In this document: positions 28,330 to 37,598 of the stretch, one piece after another | Numbering within the stretch: position 1 is the first letter of the stretch | Layout: each line of letters begins with the position of its first letter | DNA from: Leptothermofonsia sichuanensis E412 | Lineage (GTDB): Bacteria; Cyanobacteriota; Cyanobacteriia; Leptolyngbyales; Leptolyngbyaceae | Direction of reading: 5' to 3' | DNA: 64,000 bases | Assembly (NCBI RefSeq): GCF_019891175.1 | Contig: NZ_CP072600.1 | Span: forward strand, 4,898,001-4,962,000 | Notes under the pieces: generated by a model | The model's input: the letters and a program-made list of their open reading frames with translations, nothing else | Databases searched by the model: none | What the model was told of the DNA's origin: nothing | Made by a program: the position numbers and the translations under genes

Positions 28330-28761
28330 CTACCAGGCGCGGATAGGGAAGTCACACACTCCCCTGGACCAGCCCCAGTCTTCTACTCCGACGGAGATCT
28401 GGGAACCTGGTCCCACATTGCCCCGCGAGAGATCGACCAGGGTTACAGTCGTAGCCGCCTGAAATGCCCCGGTATAAACTGGCTGTCCCCGGGAATTGGT
28501 GGATCGATAGGTGAGTGTAGACACCTGGGGTGGCTGCCCAGACCGGAGCCAGCGAATTTGGGTGAAACGCCCATTGAGAAACACAGCAGAGTACCGCCAG
28601 CCATTATTCATGCGTCCGCTGCAAAAAAATTGCTGGGTGGCACTGGCAGAGAAAAACGTGCCATCGGCTGCCAGTAGTCCTGCTACAGCCAGGTATGTGA
28701 ACCAACCAGGCACTCGTGCGATCGCGTAACTCCCCAAACTGTCTCTCAACTGCATTCCCAT
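28330..28761 (-). CDS. Exported hypothetical protein (paralogue of the next gene)
   Basis: 143 residues from the ATG at 28761 (preceded by GGGGAG). A hydrophobic signal ends near SASATQQFF. The body (CSGRMNNGWRYSAVFLNGRF, then SGQPPQVSTLTYR, YTGAF and VTLVDLS) matches the first 120 residues of the neighbouring protein nearly line by line. It ends with GVEDWGWSRGVCDF. Two conserved cysteines may form a disulfide. Family unknown. Confidence 0.65.
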   Translation of the reverse strand: MGMQLRDSLGSYAIARVPGWFTYLAVAGLLAADGTFFSASATQQFFCSGRMNNGWRYSAVFLNGRFTQIRWLRSGQPPQVSTLTYRSTNSRGQPVYTGAFQAATTVTLVDLSRGNVGPGSQISVGVEDWGWSRGVCDFPIRAW

Positions 28762-28847
28762 CAATTTCTCCCCAGAGCAACAACGACCAACAATCAGTAG
28801 CCACAACAACCAACGGACCTGTGCCCCATGACCACCAACAACCTGAT

Positions 28848-29495
28848 TTAACGAATTCTTACCACATCTGAAATAACGTTACTGGTAATTACCACATCCA
28901 CAATTGCCTGATCCGAGTCCCGGTTCCAGCGCTCCACTACTCGCGTGTTCGTGTGCGACATTGTCTGGGTGAAAAAGAAATTGTTGCGCCTCAGGTCTGC
29001 CCTCGCCTGATTTGCATTTAAGCCGATCAGGTCCTGCCGTAGTTGGGTAAACCAATTAGATTGACCACCACCAGGGCCGGAACCATCAGACGAAGCCGTA
29101 CACCGTCCCCGCGCCCAACCCCATTCTTCCACACCAACGGAAACTTCTGAGCCAAGGCGCACATTGCCACCAGAAAGATCCACCAGAGTAACCGTTGTAG
29201 CGCCTTGAAATGCCCCGGTGTAAATCGGCTGCCCCTGAGCGTTGGTGGCTCTAAAGGTAAGGTTGGACACCTGTGGAGGTTGCCCGGATCGTTGCCAGCG
29301 AATCAGTGTGAACCGCCCATTGAGAAACTCCGCTGAGTAGGTCCAGCCATTATTCATGCGCCCGTTGCAAAAAAACTGTTGAGTAGCACTAGCGGTAGGA
29401 GCGGTTGCATCTACCAGGCATAAACCCAGTGCTGTCAATCCGGTGACCCAGGCGATCGCCCAATTACCAGAATTCAATTCCAATCGTCTCTTCAT
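28848..29495 (-). CDS. Exported hypothetical protein with an extra C-terminal domain
   Basis: 215 residues. A signal (about residues 12-35) is followed by the same CNGRMNNGW... domain as the downstream paralogue, a Gly-rich linker, and a C-terminal 60 residues (LIGLNANQARADLRRNNFF) that resemble the proteinase-inhibitor I78/peptidase-inhibitor style of small basic domain in length and tone; that comparison is weak. Tandem duplication of the gene followed by loss or gain of the C-terminal domain explains the pair. Confidence 0.65.
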   Translation of the reverse strand: MKRRLELNSGNWAIAWVTGLTALGLCLVDATAPTASATQQFFCNGRMNNGWTYSAEFLNGRFTLIRWQRSGQPPQVSNLTFRATNAQGQPIYTGAFQGATTVTLVDLSGGNVRLGSEVSVGVEEWGWARGRCTASSDGSGPGGGQSNWFTQLRQDLIGLNANQARADLRRNNFFFTQTMSHTNTRVVERWNRDSDQAIVDVVITSNVISDVVRIR

Positions 29496-29534
29496 TAGTT
29501 TTCCTCACAAAATGTCTCTTCAATACACCCACTG

Positions 29535-30113
29535 TTAAGAGGGCGTTGCTTCCCGAAAAACCATCGGTGCAGTTTGCAGTCGTTTGTAGGTCCGGTAACG
29601 GTGGTACAGATCCCGGTTTGAGAAAAAGAACAACGAAACAGCTTCCCATAGAAAAAACCACCCACCGATAAACAGCCCTTCTGCCATGAGTGATAGTAAA
29701 ACAATCGCTTCAAACTGCTTTGAAAGCGTTTTTCCAATCCATAGGAACCCAAAACCAATGAACACACACTGAAGCATACGAGCATTTGTTTTTCTCAGTT
29801 CTTTCTTGAGGAAGTACATTTTATAAGCAAAGCTATTTCTCAAACCATTTCGTGATTCCTCCTCTACTTGTTCGTCCCGTGTCCCGGCTGGGACAGTAAA
29901 ACACAATTCAATGGGATACTGGAAAGGAATTTCATCGGAACTTTCTTCCAGATAAAGCTTCAAATCTGGATCAATATCCCGGCGCTTAAAGGGCGCTGGA
30001 TCCCATTCATTGAACATATCACTGTATTGATCTAACGCAATCTCGATCATATAGAGACTGGTTATTTCATCAATTTTGTAGATTTCACTGAAGAATTTAT
30101 CCGTTCGTTTCAT
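29535..30113 (-). CDS. Hypothetical protein, two membrane helices
   Basis: 192 residues. A charged N-terminal 110 residues is followed by two hydrophobic segments (about 114-130 and 138-163) and a basic tail (RDLYHRYRTYKRLQTAP). I do not recognise the family. Its start lies 170 bases from the cyanophycinase stop, on the same strand. Confidence 0.6.
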   Translation of the reverse strand: MKRTDKFFSEIYKIDEITSLYMIEIALDQYSDMFNEWDPAPFKRRDIDPDLKLYLEESSDEIPFQYPIELCFTVPAGTRDEQVEEESRNGLRNSFAYKMYFLKKELRKTNARMLQCVFIGFGFLWIGKTLSKQFEAIVLLSLMAEGLFIGGWFFLWEAVSLFFFSNRDLYHRYRTYKRLQTAPMVFREATPS

Positions 30114-30283
30114 TTCCCTGAGTCAGAAGAAATGACACAATCTCTGATCCTGCATCTGTCATCAACACCGCAAGATTAAAGCAATGTGCCGATGATCCGA
30201 CAGCGCATCATCATCCACAATCGCAACCGAACCGCCCTTCGCCAGCAAAGTTTAGCTATGACTTTGCATCAGCAACTCTTTTC

Positions 30284-31093
30284 TCAAATCAGCGGTTGGT
30301 GGGTTTTGAGGTTGAAGCGATAGCCGTGGGGTAAGATGTGTAACTTCACCCCACAGAGGGCGATCGCTTCATCTTTGAGCAATCCCTCCAGGTTATTATG
30401 AGTGGCTTCTGACTCATCGACAACCGTCACAGCCCCGCTGCCAACAACCTCAAATTCATCGCCATTGACAATGATGCCAGTATCTTCATCAATTCCCAAC
30501 CCCAATACGGCTGGCTGTAGAACCAGTGCCGCTAAAAGCCGACCGAGACGACCCCGTTGAGCAAAGTGCTGATCCACCACAATACCCGGCAAAAAGCCCA
30601 TCCCAGGTCCCAACTCAACCGCATCCACACTGGGATTGCTGACCGAAGCCCCACCCACGATCATTTCATCCGGCATCATGGCAGCACCAGCACTGGTACC
30701 ACCAATCACAACTCCTTCCCCATGGCGCTTGTGAATGGCAGCGTCCAGAGGGGTGTCCTTGATGCAGTCCACAATTTTTGACTGATCGCCGCCTGTGAAA
30801 AAGATGCCAGTCGCCTGTTCAATGATTTCGAGCAGGTCTTCTCTTTTAGAATCTTTGCGATCTCTGGTATCAACCACATCCACCGACTCTGCACCCAATC
30901 GCTCAAATATATGGATGTAATCATCCCCAACTTCTTCGGGCATACTGGTTGCCGCTGTCATCACTGCAATATGGGCTTTTACACCACCCGCCGCCCGCAC
31001 AAATTCGCGCAACACGACACAGTCGCCTTCTCGATCTTCAGCACCGCCAATGATCACCAGTGGACCTTGCTTACTCTCAGTAGTCATGATCAT
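30284..31093 (-). CDS. cphB: Cyanophycinase
   Basis: Exopeptidase that releases beta-Asp-Arg dipeptides from cyanophycin, the cyanobacterial nitrogen reserve. 269 residues matches the family S51 length. The nucleophile elbow is GGTSAGAAMM with Ser134; FFTGGDQ (98-104) and VVDQHFAQRGRLGRL (173-187) are further family signatures. No cyanophycin synthetase is present in the window. A SHOCT gene precedes it on the same strand and overlaps the upstream region closely (6 bases), so the two may be co-transcribed. Confidence 0.93.
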   Translation of the reverse strand: MIMTTESKQGPLVIIGGAEDREGDCVVLREFVRAAGGVKAHIAVMTAATSMPEEVGDDYIHIFERLGAESVDVVDTRDRKDSKREDLLEIIEQATGIFFTGGDQSKIVDCIKDTPLDAAIHKRHGEGVVIGGTSAGAAMMPDEMIVGGASVSNPSVDAVELGPGMGFLPGIVVDQHFAQRGRLGRLLAALVLQPAVLGLGIDEDTGIIVNGDEFEVVGSGAVTVVDESEATHNNLEGLLKDEAIALCGVKLHILPHGYRFNLKTHQPLI

Positions 31094-31098
31094 GTCAC

Positions 31099-31290
31099 CT
31101 AATTCAAAATTTTTGCTTTAGCCAGTTGAAACTCTTCTTCCGTCAAAGCTCCAGCCTCTTTCAATTGGGTCAATTGGGTCAATTGGGCTAATAGATCAGG
31201 TTGTGCAGCAGGTGTTGCAGGAGTGGCGGCTGGTTGGGACTGTGCCGATTGGAGTGCTTTCATCTGTTCCATTTTTGTCCTGACCCTCAT
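31099..31290 (-). CDS. SHOCT-domain small protein
   Basis: 63 residues. The C-terminus LKEAGALTEEEFQLAKAKIL is the SHOCT oligomerisation motif. The centre is Ala/Pro-rich and then carries an LTQ repeat encoded by three 9-bp units. Placed directly upstream of cyanophycinase. Confidence 0.7.
   Translation of the reverse strand: MRVRTKMEQMKALQSAQSQPAATPATPAAQPDLLAQLTQLTQLKEAGALTEEEFQLAKAKILN
31162..31188. repeat. 9-bp tandem repeat, three copies, in frame in the SHOCT gene
   Basis: CAATTGGGT at 31162, 31171 and 31180 (last copy ends in C). It adds three residues per unit, so length changes would not break the gene. Confidence 0.9.
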
Positions 31291-31570
31291 GGTTATGGCT
31301 ATACTGAGAAAATAGAAAGTTCGACTTAAATAGAACTACAAACGGCATTCAATCTAAATAATACAATGGTCACTGATTGATGGCCTTAGCACATAAAAAA
31401 ATAAGCAGATCTGAAGAGAAAAGGTTTTCAAAAATATGAAATAGTGGAGACCAGTGACTCATCGTAGTAAGTTTTCCTGACCGATTTTTAGAATTGTGGC
31501 AGGCAAAGCGTTAATACCCTTTGAGTCACTGTCTCCTCAAAACCTTACAGATTACCTCCTTCGATCAAAT

Positions 31571-34312
31571 CTAAGCTCGATATCCTGTAAATTCTCCAGG
31601 GGTGATGGTTTCCAGGACAGTTTCCGGCGTAAAGTAACCCAGAGCCTGAATAATGCGGGCAATACAACCCGTCCATCCAGTCTGATGACTGGCACCAATG
31701 CCGGCCCCGTTGTTGCCATTGAAGTATTCATAGAACAGGATCAGATCACGCCAGTGAGGATCGGTCTGGAACTTCTCGGTAGCCCCGTAGAGGGGACGGC
31801 GACCCGATTCATCCTTAAGAAAAATACTGAGAATGCGTTCACTGATGCACTGGGTCACTTCAAACAGGGTCATGGACTTGCCAGACCCGGTGGGATATTC
31901 AACCGTAAAGTCATCGCCATAGTAGCTATAAAGTAGCAGCAGCGATCGCAACAACAACAGGTTAACCGGCATCCAGATCGGACCCCGCCAGTTGGAATTG
32001 CCCCCAAACATGCCAGAAGTGGAATCCCCAGGAACATATCCCACCTTGTACTCCTGTCTCTGGTGATAGAAGGAATAGGGATGCTCCAGGTGATAGCGAG
32101 ACAGAGAGCGAATCCCATAGTCACTGAGAAACTCGGACTCATCCAGCATGCGGGAGAGTACCCGGCGTAGTTTGTCTTCGTTCAAAATCGACAGCATCAA
32201 CCGATTGCGGACCCCAGGCACCGTGGGCAAATGGATATTTTGCGTCAACTCAGCGTGGCGCTTAATGAATAACTGTGCCCGTTGCCGGAAACGTGGTAGC
32301 TTGTCAAACGCCTCCTGCGGGAAGACCGAAACCGCCATCAGCGATAGTAAACCTACCAGCGATCGCACCTTTAACCGGGTGGATTTGCCATCCGGGAAGT
32401 GCAGGACATCATAGAAAAAGCCATCTTCTTCATCCCACAGTTCATCGTGATGCACGCCAATTCGATCCATAGCTCCCGCAATCCACATCGTGTGTTCAAA
32501 GAACTTGATCGCAAAGTCTTCATAGAGGGGATCGTGGAGTGCCAGTTCAATCGCGATTTGAAACATCCGCTGACTGAAGAACACCATCCAGGCCGTCCCA
32601 TCTGCCTGATCCAGGTGCCCCCCGGTGGGTAAGGCGGCACTGCGATCAAACACGCCGATGTTGTCCAGCCCCAGAAACCCCCCCTGGAACAAATTGTTAC
32701 CGCCTTCATCCTTGCGGTTGACCCACCAGGTGAAGTTGATCAGCAGTTTAGAAAAGGCATATTTAAGGAAGTCAATATCCCCTTTTCCTCTGTTGCGTTC
32801 GCGATCGCGGGTATAAATTTCCCAGGTGGCAAAGGCATGGACGGGCGGATTCACGTCCCCAAAGTTCCACTCATAGGCAGGGATCTGACCATTGGGATGC
32901 AGGTAATCTTCTTGCAGCATCAGCATCAGTTGAGCTTTGGCAAAGTCTGGATCAATTAAGCTAATTGGAATCACATGGAATGCCAGATCCCAGGCTGCAT
33001 ACCAGGGATATTCCCACTTGTCTGGCATGGAGACAATATCATCGTTGTACAGGTGAAACCAATCGCTATTACGCACATGCTGCCGCTCGGCAGGTGCGGT
33101 CCAGGGGGTCACGTTGCGCTCTCGCAGCCATTGATCCACGTCATAGTAGAAGTACTGTTTGGTCCACATCATCCCCGCCAGTGCCTGCCGCATGACATTG
33201 GTGCGATCGCTATCCGCCAGTACCGCTGGTGGAATGACCGTTTCATAAAACGCATCCGCTTCCTGGATGCGCGTTGCAAACGTTTGCTCAAAATAGGCCC
33301 CAAACGGATAACCAACTGCTGCCGGTGCCTGCTTCGTCAGCCGTAATGGAATGACTTTTGTTTCCCCAGCCCCCAGGGTCAGTTCGTAATGGGATGAAAC
33401 TTTGGTACCAGTGCCACCGGGATTGACCGCATCCTGCTGCCCATGCACCAGCCAGTTATTAATACCATCTTTTACATAAGGGCTGGCATTGGGTGTATTG
33501 AACAGGCGCTGATGGTTGGTTTCATTTTCTGTAAACAACAGCGGAACCACCCCATCACAGTACAGGTAGTAATCCTGAATGTATTGCTCCAGCACGGGAT
33601 TGGTAATGTGAGCGTGGATGACACTGTTGCCGGTGCCTTCCAGTTTTGAGAGGATGGGTTTAGAGCCACAGTTGGGCCAGGACCAGGTGTTGCGAAACCA
33701 CAGGGTCGGCAATAGATGGAGTGGAGCTGCCTCTGGACCCCGGTTAATTATCGTGATTTTAATCAGAATATCTTCCGCATCCGCTTTGGCGTATTCCACG
33801 AACACATCAAAATAGCGATCGCCATCAAAGATGCCCGTATCGAGCAATTCGTACTCCAACTCATAGCGGCTGCGGCTGGCATTGGTTTTAACCAGATCTT
33901 CGTAAGGGAAGGCCTCTTGAGGATACTTATAGAGGTACTTCATGTAGGAGTGGGTCGGCGTGCTATCCAGGTAAAAGTAGTACTCTTTGACATCTTCGCC
34001 GTGATTACCTTCACTATTGGTCAACCCAAACAACCGCTCCTTCAGGATGGGGTCTTTGCCGTTCCACAGTGCCAGCGCGAAGCAGAGCAAATTGTGGCTG
34101 TCGGTAATGCCACCCAGCCCATCTTCGCCCCAGCGATAGGCCCGCGATCGCGCATGGTCATGGGGAAAATAGTTCCAGGCATTTCCATCCGAACTGTAGT
34201 CTTCACGCACCGTACCCCACTGACGCTCACTCAAATAGGGTCCCCACTTGTACCAGTCGGTTATACCATTACGATTTTGTTCCAGCCGTTGCTCTTCTGC
34301 GGTCATTGTCAT
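31571..34312 (-). CDS. MGH1-like / GH63-type glycoside hydrolase
   Basis: 913 residues, soluble. The start MTMTAEEQRLEQN is preceded by AGGAGATGAC. The sequence fits the mannosylglycerate-hydrolase-like (MGH1) branch near family GH63: WGPYLSERQWGTVREDYS near residue 24, WYAAWDLAFHVIP near residue 440, and GGNSNWRGPIWMPVN near residue 760, typical segments of an (alpha/alpha)6-barrel. Probable role in cleaving an alpha-linked sugar such as a compatible solute or storage glycan; the substrate is not visible from the sequence. Confidence 0.85.
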   Translation of the reverse strand: MTMTAEEQRLEQNRNGITDWYKWGPYLSERQWGTVREDYSSDGNAWNYFPHDHARSRAYRWGEDGLGGITDSHNLLCFALALWNGKDPILKERLFGLTNSEGNHGEDVKEYYFYLDSTPTHSYMKYLYKYPQEAFPYEDLVKTNASRSRYELEYELLDTGIFDGDRYFDVFVEYAKADAEDILIKITIINRGPEAAPLHLLPTLWFRNTWSWPNCGSKPILSKLEGTGNSVIHAHITNPVLEQYIQDYYLYCDGVVPLLFTENETNHQRLFNTPNASPYVKDGINNWLVHGQQDAVNPGGTGTKVSSHYELTLGAGETKVIPLRLTKQAPAAVGYPFGAYFEQTFATRIQEADAFYETVIPPAVLADSDRTNVMRQALAGMMWTKQYFYYDVDQWLRERNVTPWTAPAERQHVRNSDWFHLYNDDIVSMPDKWEYPWYAAWDLAFHVIPISLIDPDFAKAQLMLMLQEDYLHPNGQIPAYEWNFGDVNPPVHAFATWEIYTRDRERNRGKGDIDFLKYAFSKLLINFTWWVNRKDEGGNNLFQGGFLGLDNIGVFDRSAALPTGGHLDQADGTAWMVFFSQRMFQIAIELALHDPLYEDFAIKFFEHTMWIAGAMDRIGVHHDELWDEEDGFFYDVLHFPDGKSTRLKVRSLVGLLSLMAVSVFPQEAFDKLPRFRQRAQLFIKRHAELTQNIHLPTVPGVRNRLMLSILNEDKLRRVLSRMLDESEFLSDYGIRSLSRYHLEHPYSFYHQRQEYKVGYVPGDSTSGMFGGNSNWRGPIWMPVNLLLLRSLLLLYSYYGDDFTVEYPTGSGKSMTLFEVTQCISERILSIFLKDESGRRPLYGATEKFQTDPHWRDLILFYEYFNGNNGAGIGASHQTGWTGCIARIIQALGYFTPETVLETITPGEFTGYRA

Positions 34313-34398
34313 CTCCTGGTAATTGTTGTGTCCTGGTGGTTCTGTTTCAGAACAGGATCTAAATTAATCCACATTCCTTAGCAACGCCAGTAGTTGTC

Positions 34399-34966
34399 TC
34401 AGCGACGTGACAGATGGTGACTGATAGACTGAGGCAACATAATCATCCAGATACCCGTAAATAAAAAACTGATTCCTGAGAAGAAACCCAGTAACCAGCC
34501 AGAATTGAGGGGCCAGCGATACAAAATCAAAATTCCTAAGATGATTGCAACGATACCGCTGAACAATATCCAGCCCCAGCCGTCCTCTGGACGTAACTGG
34601 AATGCCGCAATCACTTCAAGAATGCCCTGAACCAGAATGGCACTTCCAAAGGCAAGGGCAAGGGTGAGTTTAGCCCCCAGCACATTGCCCACCAGCAAAA
34701 CTCCAACCACTATGTACTCCAACCACTATGTAGAGTAGTGCCGCCAGGAACATCAGCTAGAAACCCTGCTGCTGCCGGGACTGAATCGCATGAACCAGGC
34801 GCACAACCCCCACAAATAAGAAAATCCACGAGAGAATCCGGGCGATGATGATTGTGGCAATAAACGGCTCGGCGATCGCCGCAATCCCCAGGAGCATCAT
34901 CAGCACACCCAGGGCAGTCAACCAGCTCAAGCTGCGCCTGATTTCGTCATCAATGTCATGGCTCAT
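34399..34966 (-). pseudogene. HdeD/DUF308 family membrane protein, doubly broken
   Basis: The first 69 residues (MSHDIDDEIRRSLSW...) end at a TAG where the family usually has Trp (GF-stop-LMFLAALLYIVVG). Then the 16-bp unit CTCCAACCACTATGTA occurs twice in tandem (34701-34732), shifting the frame before the remaining 100 residues (VLLVGNVLGAKLTL... to the stop at 34399). Correcting both lesions gives a continuous HdeD-type protein of about 180 residues with six helices. In other bacteria HdeD is an acid-resistance membrane protein; in cyanobacteria the role is unclear. Confidence 0.75.
34701..34732. repeat. 16-bp tandem duplication in the HdeD pseudogene
   Basis: CTCCAACCACTATGTA at 34701-34716 and 34717-34732, exact copies. 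Not a multiple of three. Confidence 0.9.
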
Positions 34967-35053
34967 AACAACCCCTCTACAAGGAAGTATCCAGAGGTGT
35001 AACTGAATCGACCAGTCAGAACTTCCAGATACTCATTACATGAAAAGCTTCAG

Positions 35054-35548
35054 CTATACCTCTGCACCAAAGTCTTCCCGAAGTTTTGCTTCCTGTTCAG
35101 CCGAGAGTTTGGATTGAATTAATTCGCCCCGTTCTTCAGGGGCAAAAGCCGCTTCCACCTTGTCAAGCGTGACCTGTCCTGTCAACAAGAACAGGGCAGA
35201 CGTTCCTTCTGTCACTTTGCTTTGAACATCTTTGATGAAATCATCATTAATTCCATAGTCAGTAAACCGACCTGAAATAGCACCTGCTGTTGCACCCACT
35301 AATGCCCCAAGCAACGGTGCAAAAAAGAGCAGACCAAACAACATGCCCCAGAATACGCCCCCCAATGCCCCAACGGCAACTGTATCAACAGCTTGCCTGG
35401 TTTGAGGACGTTTGCGCCCTTCGGGCCATGACACGACCGCCGCATCTAACACTTGAATCAACTGCTGTTTTTGCAATTCCTCTAATTTAGATAAAGCCCT
35501 GGCTGCGCCATCCGCCGTATTAAATTTCCAGACAGTTAATGATGACAT
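35054..35548 (-). CDS. DUF1269 family membrane-associated protein (copy 1)
   Basis: 164 residues. The N-terminus (SSLTVWKFNTADGAARALSKL) and the glycine-rich double helix in the middle (GALGGVFWGMLFGLLFFAPLLGA, shown as two parts) are typical of DUF1269. The function is unknown. The start ATG follows AAGGAG. The same gene lies at 61328 on the plus strand, where a transposon replaces its end. Confidence 0.8.
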   Translation of the reverse strand: MSSLTVWKFNTADGAARALSKLEELQKQQLIQVLDAAVVSWPEGRKRPQTRQAVDTVAVGALGGVFWGMLFGLLFFAPLLGALVGATAGAISGRFTDYGINDDFIKDVQSKVTEGTSALFLLTGQVTLDKVEAAFAPEERGELIQSKLSAEQEAKLREDFGAEV

Positions 35549-35614
35549 GCTTTTCTCCTTGGGTTAATCTTCACGGGTAAGCCTTTTCTATCCGCTCATC
35601 TGGTTTTGCAAATA

Positions 35615-36025
35615 TTAAGTGGAATTGTTATCACCATCATTGCTCCACCCCAGCAAATGAGCAACTTGAGTGGTCAGGGTGGAAGGGTTGAATGGTTTTG
35701 TAATGGCTCCTGCAAAACCCATCTGGTTAAGTTGCCTCAGGGTAAACCAACTGGCTCTGGCCGTAAGCAGCAAGATGGGGATGGAGGCTGTCATTGAATA
35801 TTGCTTTAATTGTTCAATAAAGATCAAGGCATCGGTTTCAGGCGTAGAAGCATCCAGCAAAATGACATCAGGGCTGACGGTCATACACAGATTAACTCCT
35901 TCCTGAATCGAACTTGATAGGGTAACGAGCCATCCACCAAACTCACTCAGACAGGTGTGCAGAACTTCTCGGATGCTGGCTTCGTGTTCAATCAACAAAA
36001 TTGATCTGGTTGATCTCGTGGACAT
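35615..36025 (-). CDS. Response regulator receiver-domain protein (copy 1)
   Basis: 136 residues, a stand-alone CheY-like receiver without output domain. The likely phospho-acceptor is Asp in VILLDAST (about residue 58), with the Thr of LLLTAR and Lys of ITKPF in the expected places. The acidic pocket reads LIEHE instead of VDDE, so phosphorylation may be weak. No histidine kinase is adjacent. Confidence 0.8.
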   Translation of the reverse strand: MSTRSTRSILLIEHEASIREVLHTCLSEFGGWLVTLSSSIQEGVNLCMTVSPDVILLDASTPETDALIFIEQLKQYSMTASIPILLLTARASWFTLRQLNQMGFAGAITKPFNPSTLTTQVAHLLGWSNDGDNNST

Positions 36026-36062
36026 CGATAACGCCCCTCTAGGGTTAGAAAGGGAACCGCCG

Positions 36063-36278
36063 TTACTTGGATGATTGTTTGAGAAGCTGTTTCAGCCTTG
36101 CCTCGACCTGAAAATGATGGTCGAAGTCTAATTGCAGGTCTTCTAACACCTGCCTGGCGACTGCCACCATAACCTGTGCAGACGTGTAATCATGCTCATA
36201 TAACTTTTCTAAGGCTTGATTCAAGACATGGGTTGCAACTTCAACACGGCTCACTTTAGATAAGTCATCGCTAAACAT
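36063..36278 (-). CDS. Small helical hypothetical protein (copy 1)
   Basis: 71 residues, alpha-helical, ending in basic/Ser residues (LKQLLKQSSK). It is 37 bases upstream of the receiver gene, so probably in one transcript with it. Family not recognised. Confidence 0.55.
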   Translation of the reverse strand: MFSDDLSKVSRVEVATHVLNQALEKLYEHDYTSAQVMVAVARQVLEDLQLDFDHHFQVEARLKQLLKQSSK

Positions 36279-36434
36279 GTTGGGAAAAAATTATTGGCAA
36301 GGAACAGGGAACAGGGTCAAAAGGACGGCATGACACGGGCTTGCGATCGCTAACTTGTTCTAACCCGCAGGGCTATCGCCATACCTCACCCAGAAAGGAA
36401 AATGCTACAGACTCCCAAAATAAAAGCCCCCGAC

Positions 36435-37499
36435 CTAAGTACAGGACAAAAGTTTGAGATTGTCCAAGAACTCATCTAATTTATGGTCAAGATTAACGAG
36501 TAGGTTGTGCAAGTAATCTAAGCCATATCGGAATAGACTCTGGGCTTTGCGCCCATGGGACTTGAGTTGAATCGTTTTGTGCGCCTGCCGCCACACCCCC
36601 GTTCGCATCACCCAACATAACGCCAATGTGAGGAGCGCAAAGAGCTTGCGGACTCGGTAGTCATCAATAAAATGGGTCGCTTCGAGGCAGAAGCCCCGAG
36701 TTTTGAACGCACCGAACAGGGTTTCTAAATTCCACCGCAGGGCGTAATCTTTGAGGGCTGAATGGGGTGAATGGTTGGTGACCAAAATCAGTAATTCCTG
36801 GGTGTCAAGCCGCAGACCAACGACATACACCCAATGTCCCCACACTTGACGGCGTTTGCGTAAAATCTTGGTTTCACCCGCTTTGAGATCGGCAAAGAGG
36901 ACGCGGCCATTCAGGGCTTTGCTGCCATCACTGAGCGTTTCAGTTTCGCGAATCCGCCCCCGAAACGGGATTGGCTCATCTTCGAGCAAATAGCCAATCC
37001 ACTCCCGCCCAACAAATTCGCGGTCGCTCGTCAGGCACCGCAGGCGGACATCCTCGCCAAAAATCGTGAAGAATTCGTTGAGCAAATCGATGCGCTCTTG
37101 GGTGTTGGAATTGCCGCGGTTGTCCAGCATCAGAAACACCACCGGAAAGGAAATACCCTGATGGCAAATGCCCAGGGTGAGAATGTTGAAAACGCTACCG
37201 CCAAAGCTCCATTCGGTGCGGTCTATGGCGAGCACCCAAGGCTGCGGGATCCCCATCAGGCAGACCACGGCACGGGCAATCGCCGCATAATCGAGATCAA
37301 AGTCGCTAAAGAAGCGCTGGAGACGCTTGTAGTTCGACGGAATTTGGGCGGAACCACAAAAGCTAGCAGCCAATTCGCTCAGATTCACCGTACGGGTTCG
37401 TAGCAGGGCGATCAGAAATTGAGCCACAAATGCCAGCCGCGCACCATGCCAACCGAGGAGGGGCTGCAAAACTTGGCGAAATTCGGTAATCTGTTGCAT
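36435..37499 (-). CDS. IS4 family transposase (copy 1)
   Basis: 354 residues with the DDE pattern of IS4-type enzymes: WVLAIDRTEW near residue 92 (first Asp), LTSDREFVGREW near residue 160 (second Asp), and RWNLETLFGAFKTRGF near residue 262 carrying the Y/R-type C-terminal Glu region. The protein is identical to that of copy 2. It looks intact and potentially active. Confidence 0.9.
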   Translation of the reverse strand: MQQITEFRQVLQPLLGWHGARLAFVAQFLIALLRTRTVNLSELAASFCGSAQIPSNYKRLQRFFSDFDLDYAAIARAVVCLMGIPQPWVLAIDRTEWSFGGSVFNILTLGICHQGISFPVVFLMLDNRGNSNTQERIDLLNEFFTIFGEDVRLRCLTSDREFVGREWIGYLLEDEPIPFRGRIRETETLSDGSKALNGRVLFADLKAGETKILRKRRQVWGHWVYVVGLRLDTQELLILVTNHSPHSALKDYALRWNLETLFGAFKTRGFCLEATHFIDDYRVRKLFALLTLALCWVMRTGVWRQAHKTIQLKSHGRKAQSLFRYGLDYLHNLLVNLDHKLDEFLDNLKLLSCT

Positions 37500-37598
37500 G
37501 GGGGTTTCGTTGGTTTGTTGTTATTCCTAGGAAACCCCTTCCCGCCTAAGTTTTCAACCCTCTGTGTGCCTCAATTGACAAGTTTTGTCCTGTACTGA
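36435..37598 (-). mobile_element. IS4-type insertion sequence (copy 1)
   Basis: About 1.16 kb with terminal inverted repeats AGTACAGGACAAAA (near 36438) and TTTTGTCCTGTACT (ending at 37596). It carries one transposase gene. At its right it interrupts the integrase gene; at its left it abuts the 71-aa gene's upstream region. No matching target duplication is visible, in line with later rearrangement. Confidence 0.85.

Larger units (their letters stand above)
35055..37598. repeat. Left arm of a 2.54-kb inverted duplication
   Basis: Reverse-complement match to 59278-61821, the same length. It holds the DUF1269, response-regulator and 71-aa genes and one IS4-type element. At least one base differs between arms (GAAAC against GAGAC just before the transposase ATG). 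Confidence 0.9.
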
